DNA from: Candidatus Moranbacteria bacterium CG_4_9_14_3_um_filter_44_28
GTDB lineage: Bacteria; Patescibacteriota; Minisyncoccia; Moranbacterales; UBA11712
Assembly (NCBI GenBank): GCA_002790655.1
Contig: PFVO01000008.1
Location: forward strand, 1 to 49,114
Length of the DNA stretch: 49,114 bases
Reading direction: 5' to 3'
Both the position numbers and the translations under genes were made by a program. Positions 23,453 to 30,887 of the stretch are shown in pieces (position 1 is the stretch's first letter; every line of letters starts with the position of its first letter). Below the pieces are notes generated by a model. That model was not told where the DNA came from, did no database searches, and saw only the letters and a list, made by a program, of their open reading frames with translations.

Positions 23453-24403
23453 ATGAGTAACTGGAGTAAATCCGCTTTCTACGGGGGGATTTATACCAAA
23501 ACTCAACCGCAAACAAACTGCCTGCAGTGTGATGCGAAAATCAGCTGCAAATACTACAAATTCGCAAACCAGCTCAAAAACTATCAGGAAATTCTGAAGG
23601 CGGGCTGGGAGAAGTCAAAAAACTTGTCCCGTACCACAGGGACTTTCGGTCAGCTATATAGACACACCCAAACCAAAGTACAGGCAAAATGGCCTGTAGT
23701 GCGGGGACTATATCTTTCGATAAAAGACAACCTGAAGATCCACCTGACCAAAAAGCAGGAGCTTTACTGGCCGCTTTTGATTTCGGCCGTCCTTTTGCTT
23801 TTAGTTCTTGTTTCCAAAATCGCTTTTGCCGGGAGTCTCGCGTCGCCCAATAATTTTCCCATTGAGGATAGTTCGAAATTCAATCTGATCGGCTTTGAAA
23901 AGAAAACTGCCTCGGGAAAAATCTGCTCAAAAGATGAAAAAGCCGACAGCCGGATCGAAAAAGTAGCCGAAGCAAGCGACAATAAAAAAGAAGAGCTCAA
24001 AAACGAAATCGCAAGCGTCGTGAAAAATACTCCCATGGCCGCTATGATTGATTCTATTTCCGAAAAACCGCGTCCGGTCGCCGCTTTCATTGTCGGAATC
24101 GCGATGAAGGAAAGCAAATTCGGAGTCTACTCGCCGAAGAAGGACAGGCGGGATTGTTATAACTACTGGGGCTATAAAGGAAGAGAAAACGTGACAGCCG
24201 GCGGATATTCCTGCTTCAGCTCGCCCGAGCATGCCGTCGAAGTTGTTGGTGGAAAAATAGAATCACTTGTTGACCGCGGCGTGAAAAACCCGGCTCAAAT
24301 GATTTCCTGGAAATGCGGCCGATCCTGCGCCGGCCACGGCCAAGCCAACGTTCAGAAATGGATTTCGGACGTGGCGATATACTTCAATAGAATAAATTCA
24401 TAA
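23453..24403 (+). CDS. Membrane-anchored lysozyme-like protein, paralogue 2
   Basis: 316 residues from the ATG at 23453 (an alternative TTG lies 15 bp upstream). The N-terminus has a four-Cys cluster (CLQCDAKISCKYYK) that could bind metal, then a basic linker, a transmembrane helix (about 103-123) and a Lys/Glu-rich spacer. The last 115 residues are a close copy of the paralogue 1 domain: VGIAMKESKFGVYSP, RDCYNYWGYKGREN, GYSCFSSPEHAVEVVG, MISWKCGRSC. The N-terminal parts are unrelated, so only the wall-active domain was duplicated or recombined. It has its own promoter and terminator. Confidence 0.78.
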   Translation: MSNWSKSAFYGGIYTKTQPQTNCLQCDAKISCKYYKFANQLKNYQEILKAGWEKSKNLSRTTGTFGQLYRHTQTKVQAKWPVVRGLYLSIKDNLKIHLTKKQELYWPLLISAVLLLLVLVSKIAFAGSLASPNNFPIEDSSKFNLIGFEKKTASGKICSKDEKADSRIEKVAEASDNKKEELKNEIASVVKNTPMAAMIDSISEKPRPVAAFIVGIAMKESKFGVYSPKKDRRDCYNYWGYKGRENVTAGGYSCFSSPEHAVEVVGGKIESLVDRGVKNPAQMISWKCGRSCAGHGQANVQKWISDVAIYFNRINS

Positions 24404-24413
24404 AAACCTTCAG

Positions 24414-24441
24414 AAAAACGGCCTTCGGGCCGTTTTTCTTT
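24414..24441. terminator. Strong bidirectional terminator
   Basis: 10-bp stem AAAAACGGCC / GGCCGTTTTT with a TTCG loop. T-runs on both strands, ending paralogue 2 (+) and rpoD (-). Confidence 0.93.
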
Positions 24442-24472
24442 TGTGTTATGTGTTGCGTGTTATGTGCCACGT
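24442..24472. repeat. Short tandem repeat (TGTTATG/GTTGCGT type)
   Basis: GTTATGTGTTGCGTGTTATG reads as imperfect units of about 9-10 bp. The same motif family occurs inside femAB at 40311-40345. Confidence 0.6.
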
Positions 24473-24474
24473 GA

Positions 24475-25767
24475 TCAATAATCCTTCAGTTTCCCCGCCA
24501 AACCGCTCTGCCTGATTTTTTCCAAGGCTTTGGCTTCGATTTGGCGAATGCGCTCGCGCGTCACTCCGAATTCATGTCCAACCTCTTCAAGCGTGTGCGT
24601 CACTCCGTCTTCAAGTCCAAATCGGATTTTCAATATTTTTTGCTCACGCGGGGTCAAATCTTTCAAAACCAAGTCAACGTGATCGGCCAGAAGTTTTCTG
24701 GCCGCGCTGTGATGAGGCATAATCGTCTCCGTGTCTTCAATGAAGTCTCCGAGAATGCTGTCATCCTCGCTGTCTCCCACCGGCGTTTCGATGGAAACGG
24801 TCTCCTGGGAAATTTTCATGATATGGCGCACTTTTTCCACTTCAATTCCCATTTCGGCCGCGATTTCTTCAGGAAGCGGATCGCGCCCCAAATCCTGCAC
24901 CAGCCGCCTCGTCGCCTGCGTGTATTTGTTGATTGTCTCCACCATATGCACCGGAATGCGGATTGTCCGGGACTGGTCGGCCAGCGCCCGCGTGATGGCC
25001 TGCCTGATCCACCAGGTGGCATAAGTGGAGAATTTATAACCTTTTCGGTAATCAAATTTCTCGACCGCCCGAAACAAACCGATGTTTCCCTCCTGAATGA
25101 GATCCAGCAAAGATAGATTGGCGCTCCGCCCGACATATTTTTTGGCAATGGAAACAACAAGACGCAAATTTGCTTCCGCCAATTTTTGCTTGGCGGCAAG
25201 ATCTCCTTTTTCGATTCTCTTGGCCAAATGGACTTCTTCCTCGGCTTTGAGAAGCGGAACTCGGCCGATCTCGCGAAGATACATCTGGACCGAATCCGCG
25301 GAAATGTCACCAAGATCCAGCGGAATGTCTATGTCTTCAACCTTTTTTTCCTGAATTTCGGCTTCTCTTTCAACTTCTCCCTTTATCACTTCGTCGGAAC
25401 TGACAATCTTCACTCCGGTTTTTTCCAGTTTTTCATAAAGTTCCTCAAGCCCGCTCAAATTTTTTTCCACTTCGGGAATAGCGTGAAGAATTTCATCTTC
25501 CGTGATAAAGCCTCTTTGCTTTCCAACCCGCAACAGTTCGCTTATCTGACTTGTTTCTTTTGCCGCAATTGGTTTCCCCGGCAGTTTTGGAGCACCTTTT
25601 CTTTTTTTCTCTTTCGTTCCCGATTTTCTTTTTCTCGAGGCAACTTTTTTCCGAACAGCTTTCCCTCCTCTCCTTTCAAGCCTTCCTTTTTTCGCCGTTT
25701 TTCTCATTGCCCTTTTCTTCCGCCGTTTTTCCTTTCTTTTTTTCCCGGCTTTCTTTTTCCTCGCCAT
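24475..25767 (-). CDS. rpoD: RNA polymerase primary sigma factor
   Basis: 430 residues. The first 65 are almost all Lys, Arg and Ala, a basic tail probably contacting DNA or RNA. Regions 1.2 to 4.2 follow: [12 protein letters not shown] (1.2), [26 protein letters not shown] (about 2.3-3.0, split here only by my reading), and [19 protein letters not shown] (4.2, -35 recognition). A full group 1 sigma. dnaG lies directly upstream with a 7-bp gap, the conserved macromolecular synthesis arrangement. Confidence 0.96.
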   Translation of the reverse strand: MARKKKAGKKRKEKRRKKRAMRKTAKKGRLERRGGKAVRKKVASRKRKSGTKEKKRKGAPKLPGKPIAAKETSQISELLRVGKQRGFITEDEILHAIPEVEKNLSGLEELYEKLEKTGVKIVSSDEVIKGEVEREAEIQEKKVEDIDIPLDLGDISADSVQMYLREIGRVPLLKAEEEVHLAKRIEKGDLAAKQKLAEANLRLVVSIAKKYVGRSANLSLLDLIQEGNIGLFRAVEKFDYRKGYKFSTYATWWIRQAITRALADQSRTIRIPVHMVETINKYTQATRRLVQDLGRDPLPEEIAAEMGIEVEKVRHIMKISQETVSIETPVGDSEDDSILGDFIEDTETIMPHHSAARKLLADHVDLVLKDLTPREQKILKIRFGLEDGVTHTLEEVGHEFGVTRERIRQIEAKALEKIRQSGLAGKLKDY

Positions 25768-25774
25768 AAAAATG

Positions 25775-27586
25775 TTAACTTATTTGACTTAACATCGAAG
25801 TGAGATTCTGAAATTCGCCCATAAGTTCTTTGACTTTTTTCCTGTCCCCGCTTTTTTCCGCCGCTTTGATATCCTGCGCAATCCCGACAATTTTCCTCTT
25901 CATATTTTCGCTTTTCAGGCGCTTGAGGCTTTTTTTGAGCTCTTCCGCCGGGTCCAGACCCGACAAATCGCCGAACTCCACTTCCGCCTCAAAAACCGCT
26001 TCGTCGAGAAACTTCTCTGTTTCGTAATCAGGAAAAACGGCCTTAAGCGCCTCAAGGCTCGCATTTTCTCTTTTTTCTTTTATCGCTGAAATAATTTTTT
26101 TCTCCTTTTCGCCCTGAAAATCAGAAATGCTTACTTTCTCGATTTCCCGCCGGCATTCTTTGGGAAAAGCCGCGAAAATTCCGATCATTCTTTTTGTCAA
26201 AACTGACTGGCCGCCGGCGCCGGCAGTCTTTTGCTTTTCGGGGGAAACAGCTTCTTTCTTTTCCGATTTTACTTTTCGGATCACTTCAGACAAAACTTTT
26301 TCGCCCGTTTCCAGCTTTTCCGAGAGAACTCTTATCCAATGAGCCTGCTCCACGGGATTAGCGACGTCTTTTATCACATTGAGAAGCTCCCGGGCAATTT
26401 TTTTCTTGCCGACAGGGCTTTTCGCGTCGTAACGGGAAAAAGCGTCTTTGAAATAATAGTCTAAAATGCTCTCGGCTCTTTCAACCGCCTCTCGCCAGAG
26501 CTTTGGATTTTCCCGAATGACATCGGCCGCGTCTTTTCCGCCGTCAAGCAGAATTATTTTAACATCTAATTCACTCCCAAGACAAATCCTGATGCTTCTT
26601 TTAGCCGCCTCTTGGCCGGCCACGTCCATATCGAATCCGATTTTCAGGTTTTCCGTATAGCGCTTGATGGTTTTTACCTGCTCCGGCGCGAGCGCCGTTC
26701 CTGAAACGGCAATTGTGTTTCCGAATCCGGCCTGATGCGAGGCAATCACATCCATATTGCCCTCAACCAGAATCGCCTCATCTCGTTTTTTGATTTCAGT
26801 TTTGGCCAGATGCAAGCCGTACAAAATTTTGCTTTTGTCATAAAGCTCGGTTTGAGAGGTATTGATATATTTAGCTGTTTTTTCATCGCCTCCTGGAGCC
26901 ACCCGGGCGGAAAAACCGACCACTCGTCCCATAATATCCTGAATGGGAAACATAATCCGGTCCCGGAAACGGTCGTAGTATTTTGTATCTTGTATTTCGT
27001 ATTGTGTATTTTGTATTTTTTGTGCCGAATCTTTTTCGACCAATATTCCTGTTTTGGAAATATCAGCAATATCATAATTCTTCTTTAGTAAAAATTCCAG
27101 CAGATTCCGCCATCCGTCCGGCGCGTATCCCAAACGGAATTTTTTTATCGTTCCATCATTGAGTCCCCGTTCATGCAGGTAATTCAAAATTTTTTCTTTC
27201 CCTCTTCCTTCCCAAAGATTTTTCTCGTACCACTTCGTCGCCAACTCGAGAATTTCAAATAATTTCTTTTTGCTGGATTCCAACTTCTCATCTCTCGCCT
27301 CCCGCTTCTTAAGCGTAATCCCCGCCTTCTGCGCCAGCTGCTCGAGGGCTTCCCGAAAACCGATTCCCTCCATTTCCATGACAAATGTGAAAATGTCTCC
27401 GCCTTTTGAGCACCCAAAACAATGAAAACTCTTTCGCTCCTCGCTTACCATAAAAGACGGCGTTTTTTCATTATGAAAAGGACAGAGAGCTTTCCAGTTG
27501 CTCCCTGCTTTTGTGAGCCGGATATACTCACCGACCAAATCAACGATGTCTATTCGATTTTTTATTTCTTCAACGTCGGAGGACAT
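25775..27586 (-). CDS. dnaG: DNA primase
   Basis: 603 residues. The CHC2-type zinc site is C35-x2-H38 ... C56-x2-C59 ([21 protein letters not shown]). The RNA polymerase/TOPRIM core contains [16 protein letters not shown] and [12 protein letters not shown]. The C-terminus would bind the replicative helicase. A tandem-repeat segment adds [14 protein letters not shown] in frame just before [14 protein letters not shown], at a point where other primases have a short loop (26978-27017). Co-transcribed with rpoD. Confidence 0.95.
   Translation of the reverse strand: MSSDVEEIKNRIDIVDLVGEYIRLTKAGSNWKALCPFHNEKTPSFMVSEERKSFHCFGCSKGGDIFTFVMEMEGIGFREALEQLAQKAGITLKKREARDEKLESSKKKLFEILELATKWYEKNLWEGRGKEKILNYLHERGLNDGTIKKFRLGYAPDGWRNLLEFLLKKNYDIADISKTGILVEKDSAQKIQNTQYEIQDTKYYDRFRDRIMFPIQDIMGRVVGFSARVAPGGDEKTAKYINTSQTELYDKSKILYGLHLAKTEIKKRDEAILVEGNMDVIASHQAGFGNTIAVSGTALAPEQVKTIKRYTENLKIGFDMDVAGQEAAKRSIRICLGSELDVKIILLDGGKDAADVIRENPKLWREAVERAESILDYYFKDAFSRYDAKSPVGKKKIARELLNVIKDVANPVEQAHWIRVLSEKLETGEKVLSEVIRKVKSEKKEAVSPEKQKTAGAGGQSVLTKRMIGIFAAFPKECRREIEKVSISDFQGEKEKKIISAIKEKRENASLEALKAVFPDYETEKFLDEAVFEAEVEFGDLSGLDPAEELKKSLKRLKSENMKRKIVGIAQDIKAAEKSGDRKKVKELMGEFQNLTSMLSQIS
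26978..27017. repeat. In-frame tandem repeat inside dnaG
   Basis: Imperfect units of about 10 bp (TTTTGTATCT, TGTATTTCGT, ATTGTGTATT, TTGTATTTT). On the coding strand they read ATACAAGATACAAAATAC-like. Confidence 0.7.
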
Positions 27587-27624
27587 TTAAGCTAATAACA
27601 CTCTAGCTGAAAGCCAAGATTTAT

Positions 27625-27942
27625 TCAACCTTGCACGCCTATTTCCCCAATCAACCATTCTTTATACTTTCTACTGAATCCAACCGGCAGTTTCGCAACA
27701 CACGGCACCGAATAAGAATGCATTTTTTCGACTTCGCTGACAATTTTCCGGTATTTTTTCTCTGTTGTCTTTCCAATCAGCACGTACTCTTTGCTCTGCT
27801 CGATTTTGTTCTTCCACCAATACAAACTTTCAATTGGAAAAATATTAGCGCAGACAATCAGGCGCTTTTTGAGCAAATACCGCGCGATTTTTTCGGCTTC
27901 TTTTTTGGTCGGATTGGTGATATATACAAAAACGTATTTCAT
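27625..27942 (-). CDS. cutA: Divalent-cation tolerance protein CutA
   Basis: 105 residues from the ATG at 27942, whose ATGA overlaps the stop of the superoxide reductase gene, so the two are translationally coupled; the longer frame to 28005 is rejected. CutA hallmarks: [38 protein letters not shown] and [10 protein letters not shown], and the length matches the trimeric family. It is linked to copper/metal tolerance, but its biochemical role is unsettled. Confidence 0.9.
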   Translation of the reverse strand: MKYVFVYITNPTKKEAEKIARYLLKKRLIVCANIFPIESLYWWKNKIEQSKEYVLIGKTTEKKYRKIVSEVEKMHSYSVPCVAKLPVGFSRKYKEWLIGEIGVQG

Positions 27943-28344
27943 GTTTTCCATAACCCGTGCAAATTGCAGTATTCTCTCGCAATTATATTTTCCGCCTCGA
28001 CGCAAAATTCGGCTTCGGGCTTGCCCGCCAAAGCTTTAGCGTCGGCGGGCGCATCTCCGGGTTTCAGAAATTTCCGATAAACTTTTCCGTCAACCAGAAT
28101 TTCGATCCACTCTATATAGTGAGCTTCCTCCATCGGGTGAGGTACTGACCCGACTTTCACTTTCACTCCTTTTTCTGTTTTTTCAATCACCGGAACGTGT
28201 TTTTCTAACCCCTCATCCTGATTTTTTTTCAATCAGTAATTCCATGGGCTCATTACAACAGACCAACTGCCCCGCTCCCGCGTGCACAACTTCCACAACA
28301 TTCCCGCAAATATTGCATTTATAGATCTCGTTTATTTGTGTCAC
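27939..28344 (-). pseudogene. Desulfoferrodoxin / superoxide reductase with a one-base insertion in a poly-A tract
   Basis: From GTG 28344 (AAGGGGA site before it) the frame encodes a desulforedoxin domain with four Cys (C10, C13, C29, C30 in YKCNICGN and LVCCNEPME). It breaks at an A8 tract (28222-28229): seven A would join it to [20 protein letters not shown] and the SOR domain with the iron ligands in [16 protein letters not shown] and CNLHGLW. All ligands survive, so the gene was recently functional or is rescued by slippage; sequencing error is also possible. A palindrome at 28023-28050 adds [10 protein letters not shown] in frame. SOR reduces superoxide to peroxide in anaerobes. Confidence 0.82.
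28023..28050. repeat. Palindrome inside the superoxide reductase gene
   Basis: GCCCGCC...GGCGGGC stem (28023-28029 with 28044-28050) around AAAGCTTTAGCGTC. It is in frame, encoding an Ala-rich peptide that relatives lack between LKPGD and KPEAEF. Confidence 0.75.
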
Positions 28345-28403
28345 GAAATCCCCTTAATATTTACTATTTTTTAATACGCTAACGCCTATCATTTCTTCCG
28401 ATT

Positions 28404-29303
28404 TTATTCATTCTCCAAACGCAGCCTCCATTTTTTCACCATCTCCACCGCCTCCTCGTACTCCTCCTTGGTAATTGGTCCCTCAAGCTCCGGATATTCG
28501 CTTGCCTTCCAGTAGGGGCGATACTGGTCCATGATGTTTATAAAAGTATTTTTGGAAATTTCCGCCGCCAGAAATTTCATAACTTCTTGCGTGCCAGCTA
28601 GGTCATTGGGCAGAACCAGATGGCGAACAAGCAATCCTCTTTTGGCAATTCCGTCTTCAACTACTAAATCTCCGACCTGCCAGTGCATTTCACGGATAGC
28701 TTTTTTCATTATGTCGAAATAATCAGAAGCAGCAGAATATTTTTGAGCAACCTTATCATCAGCATATTTGGCATCGGGCATATAGATGTCGACGATTCCA
28801 TCCAGAAGTTTCAGCGTCTCAATTGAATCGTAGGCATTGGTGTTATAAACAAGAGGAATCTTGAGTCCCCTTTCAACCGCAAGCGGCAAAGCCTCGAGAA
28901 TTTGCGGAACTTGGGAGGTGGGCGTTACGAAATTTATATTGTGACACCCCAAGCTCTGAAGCTCCATCATCATCTGCGCCAATTCCCCGGCATCAACTTC
29001 TGCTCCAATGCTCAATTGCGAAATATCATAGTTTTGGCAATAAACGCAAGCCAGATTGCAACGGGTGAAAAAAATTGTTCCCGACCCGCGCCGGCCAACC
29101 AGACAACTTTCCTCGCCAAAATGGAGGTGATGCGACGAAACCATTGCCTTTGCCCCCAGTTTGCAAAACCCTCTTTCACCTTCCAGTCGATTCACCCCGC
29201 ACTTCCGCGGACACACGCGGCAATTTGTAAGCAACGTTCGAGCTTTTTTGATTCTTTTATCAAATCTCTTCTTGCCAAGATTAAGATAGGCAGGATATTT
29301 CAT
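28404..29303 (-). CDS. Radical SAM protein, PflX-like (PFL-activase homologue)
   Basis: 299 residues. The radical SAM cluster motif is CNLACVYCQN (about residue 84), and an N-terminal Cys-rich segment (CRVCPRKCGVNRLEGERGFC) probably binds a second iron-sulfur cluster, as in COG1313 PflX proteins. These resemble pyruvate formate-lyase activases but are rarely next to a PFL, and none is seen here. The target is unknown. It is the last gene of the minus-strand set starting with the zinc ribbon gene at 30711, with DUF3175 69 bp upstream. Confidence 0.85.
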   Translation of the reverse strand: MKYPAYLNLGKKRFDKRIKKARTLLTNCRVCPRKCGVNRLEGERGFCKLGAKAMVSSHHLHFGEESCLVGRRGSGTIFFTRCNLACVYCQNYDISQLSIGAEVDAGELAQMMMELQSLGCHNINFVTPTSQVPQILEALPLAVERGLKIPLVYNTNAYDSIETLKLLDGIVDIYMPDAKYADDKVAQKYSAASDYFDIMKKAIREMHWQVGDLVVEDGIAKRGLLVRHLVLPNDLAGTQEVMKFLAAEISKNTFINIMDQYRPYWKASEYPELEGPITKEEYEEAVEMVKKWRLRLENE

Positions 29304-29371
29304 TTAGCTAAACTTCTTAACTCCTCCTTCGCCAGTGTCAATTATTTCTTCGTTAGGAAAAAGTATTTTTC

Positions 29372-29650
29372 TCACTTTTTTAACCTTCTTAGCTCCTTTT
29401 TCGCTTTCTCCAGTATTTTTTTCTGTTTCAAGTCCAAATTCTTCCCCGCCCGGTTGATATAGAAATTGAGCATTGACATCGCCGACTGAAAGGGACCGGC
29501 TTTGCGCCTAGTGCTCCCCATCGCCGAACGCATCAAAGACTTCGCGATTTTTTTCGGATTTTTCCACGTAAATACTCCTGTTTCAAGATCGAGGGCGGTA
29601 CTTTCTTTAGTTACTTCCTGTGACCACTTGGATTTCTTTTTTCTAGCCAT
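29372..29650 (-). CDS. DUF3175 protein
   Basis: 92 residues, basic. Matches DUF3175: KWSQEVTKESTALDLETGVF, KNPKKIAKSLMRSA, and PFQSAMSMLNFYINRAGKNL. The function is unknown. Its ATG overlaps the TAG of the epimerase-like gene upstream (AATGGCTAG), indicating translational coupling. Confidence 0.82.
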   Translation of the reverse strand: MARKKKSKWSQEVTKESTALDLETGVFTWKNPKKIAKSLMRSAMGSTRRKAGPFQSAMSMLNFYINRAGKNLDLKQKKILEKAKKELRRLKK

Positions 29651-30368
29651 TAAAATACTTTTTTATATACCCAACTTCTTTTTTCAGAAACGCAATATTT
29701 TTTATTTTGATATCGCCTTCAATAACAATCGGCACATATAAATCTTGAAGCGGTTGAATAGATTTCAGAAAATCTTTTGATACTATTCGCAGAGATTGAT
29801 GGGTTCTTTTTCTAAAAGTTCCGCTAAAATGAATTTGAGATATCCTAGATCTATATTTTTTCACTATGTATTCTGTTTCGTACCTTGACTATGAATAGGC
29901 GTGTGAGACATCGAGGCAGAGCTTTATATTCCGATACCTCCTGAAAATATTTTTGAGATTTGACGATTTGTATTTGCTATTGATCGAAAGATTTTCCGTT
30001 GCAACATTGAATTTATATTTTTGAAGAACATGGGGCGGGGGCAAATTGTCCGGATGAATTATTACATTCTTCGCATCCACCTTTTTATATAATTTCTCGA
30101 TAACATCCAGTTGCTTAATTAATTCTCTTCGATTTTCGCTTTTCTTTGCTAATTCAAAAGGAGCGTGAATAGTCACATATTCCAGAAACTTTAACTAGGC
30201 TGTGTTTCGTGGCGACAGTTGAGTAGCATACAATTCTTCCCGCGACCCGAACGTTATCTCAATCCCTGAAACATCCAAATTTCTAGCATATTTGATTAAT
30301 TTATCTTTATCCTTTGATTTTTCCCAGCTCCAGACATTGCCCAAAGCAAAACTAAAAATTCTTGGCAT
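29643..30368 (-). pseudogene. Sugar-phosphate isomerase/epimerase-like TIM barrel, interrupted by two in-frame TAG codons
   Basis: 242 codons in one frame from ATG 30368. Stops at 30195-30197 and 29889-29891, both TAG. The parts read MPRIFSFALGNVWSWEKSK..., then LKFLEYVTIHAPFELAKKSE...NVIIHPDNLPPP...ENLSINSKY...KLCLDVSHAYS, then SRYETEYIVKKY...RISQIHFSGTFRKRTHQSL and a normal end. The order and motifs (IHAPF, IIHPD, ENLS, LDVSHAY, IHFSG) match the xylose-isomerase-like AP endonuclease 2 family, which binds metal with such His, Glu and Asp residues. Both ambers fall between conserved blocks and no frameshift is present. Recently inactivated, read through, or miscalled. Confidence 0.72.
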
Positions 30369-30429
30369 AAATAATTGAAAAATTTTAATTGCGGCGGGGA
30401 CTTTTCTTTTGCTAGTCTTTACCAAAATT

Positions 30430-30711
30430 TTAGCTTCGCCACCTTTTGAGTTTCGGAATTGTGCTTTCCGCCATTTCGCGGGCTTTTTCTTCCGGCATTC
30501 CGAATTTTTCCATCGCAATTTTCACCTGCATTTCAATGAATTCCGGCATTTCCATCTTAGCCGTGAACTCGCCGTTTTGAAAGCAATATCTGCAATACTC
30601 ACTACTCGGGCTCCCATCCGCGTTCGTCCCAAAATCTTCGGGCTTTGCCATCGGCATCCCGTAGCTTTGACAGATTTTTCCGCCGCCTGGCACGGTCTGC
30701 ACTTTATTCAT
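30430..30711 (-). CDS. Putative zinc ribbon protein (Zn_ribbon_2-like) with one Cys missing
   Basis: 93 residues. The stretch CQSYGMPMAKPEDFGTNADG and EYCRYCFQNGEF matches the short zinc ribbon family normally reading CQSCGMP...YCxYCxQNG. Here the second Cys of the first pair is Tyr, so zinc binding is probably weakened. The C-terminal half is helical (EFIEMQVKIAMEKFG). It heads the minus-strand gene set, upstream of the epimerase-like gene. The role is unknown. Confidence 0.7.
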   Translation of the reverse strand: MNKVQTVPGGGKICQSYGMPMAKPEDFGTNADGSPSSEYCRYCFQNGEFTAKMEMPEFIEMQVKIAMEKFGMPEEKAREMAESTIPKLKRWRS

Positions 30712-30739
30712 GGTTTTATTTCTTAAAATTAATTATTTT

Positions 30740-30824
30740 CGGAAGGGGAGGGAGTCGAACCCTCGATACCTTGCGGTATACCCGCTTTCCAAGCGAGCGC
30801 ACTAGGCCACTATGCGACCCTTCC
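30740..30824 (-). tRNA. tRNA-Ser (anticodon GGA)
   Basis: 85 nt, class II tRNA. The acceptor stem GGAAGGG / CCCTTCC, a long variable arm (ATACC-GCAA-GGTAT), the T-loop GGTTCGACTCC and anticodon loop TTGGAAA give anticodon GGA (Ser UCC/UCU). CCA is not encoded. It is not a suppressor tRNA. Confidence 0.95.
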
Positions 30825-30831
30825 AGACTAT

Positions 30832-30857
30832 AAAGCGAGGCTTAGTTGCCTCGCTTT
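30832..30857 (-). terminator. Hairpin between ppsA and the tRNA
   Basis: 10-bp stem AAAGCGAGGC / GCCTCGCTTT with TTAGTT loop. It follows the ppsA stop by 30 bp on the minus strand. Confidence 0.75.
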
Positions 30858-30887
30858 TAATCTAGCAGAAACATGGTAAAATTCAAA

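Noticed and set aside
28005-28005. Earlier start for cutA at 28005
   Set aside because: Adds 21 residues absent from the family; the ATG at 27942 overlaps the upstream stop and gives the usual length.
30740-30824. Suppressor tRNA for TAG
   Set aside because: The anticodon is GGA (serine), not CUA.
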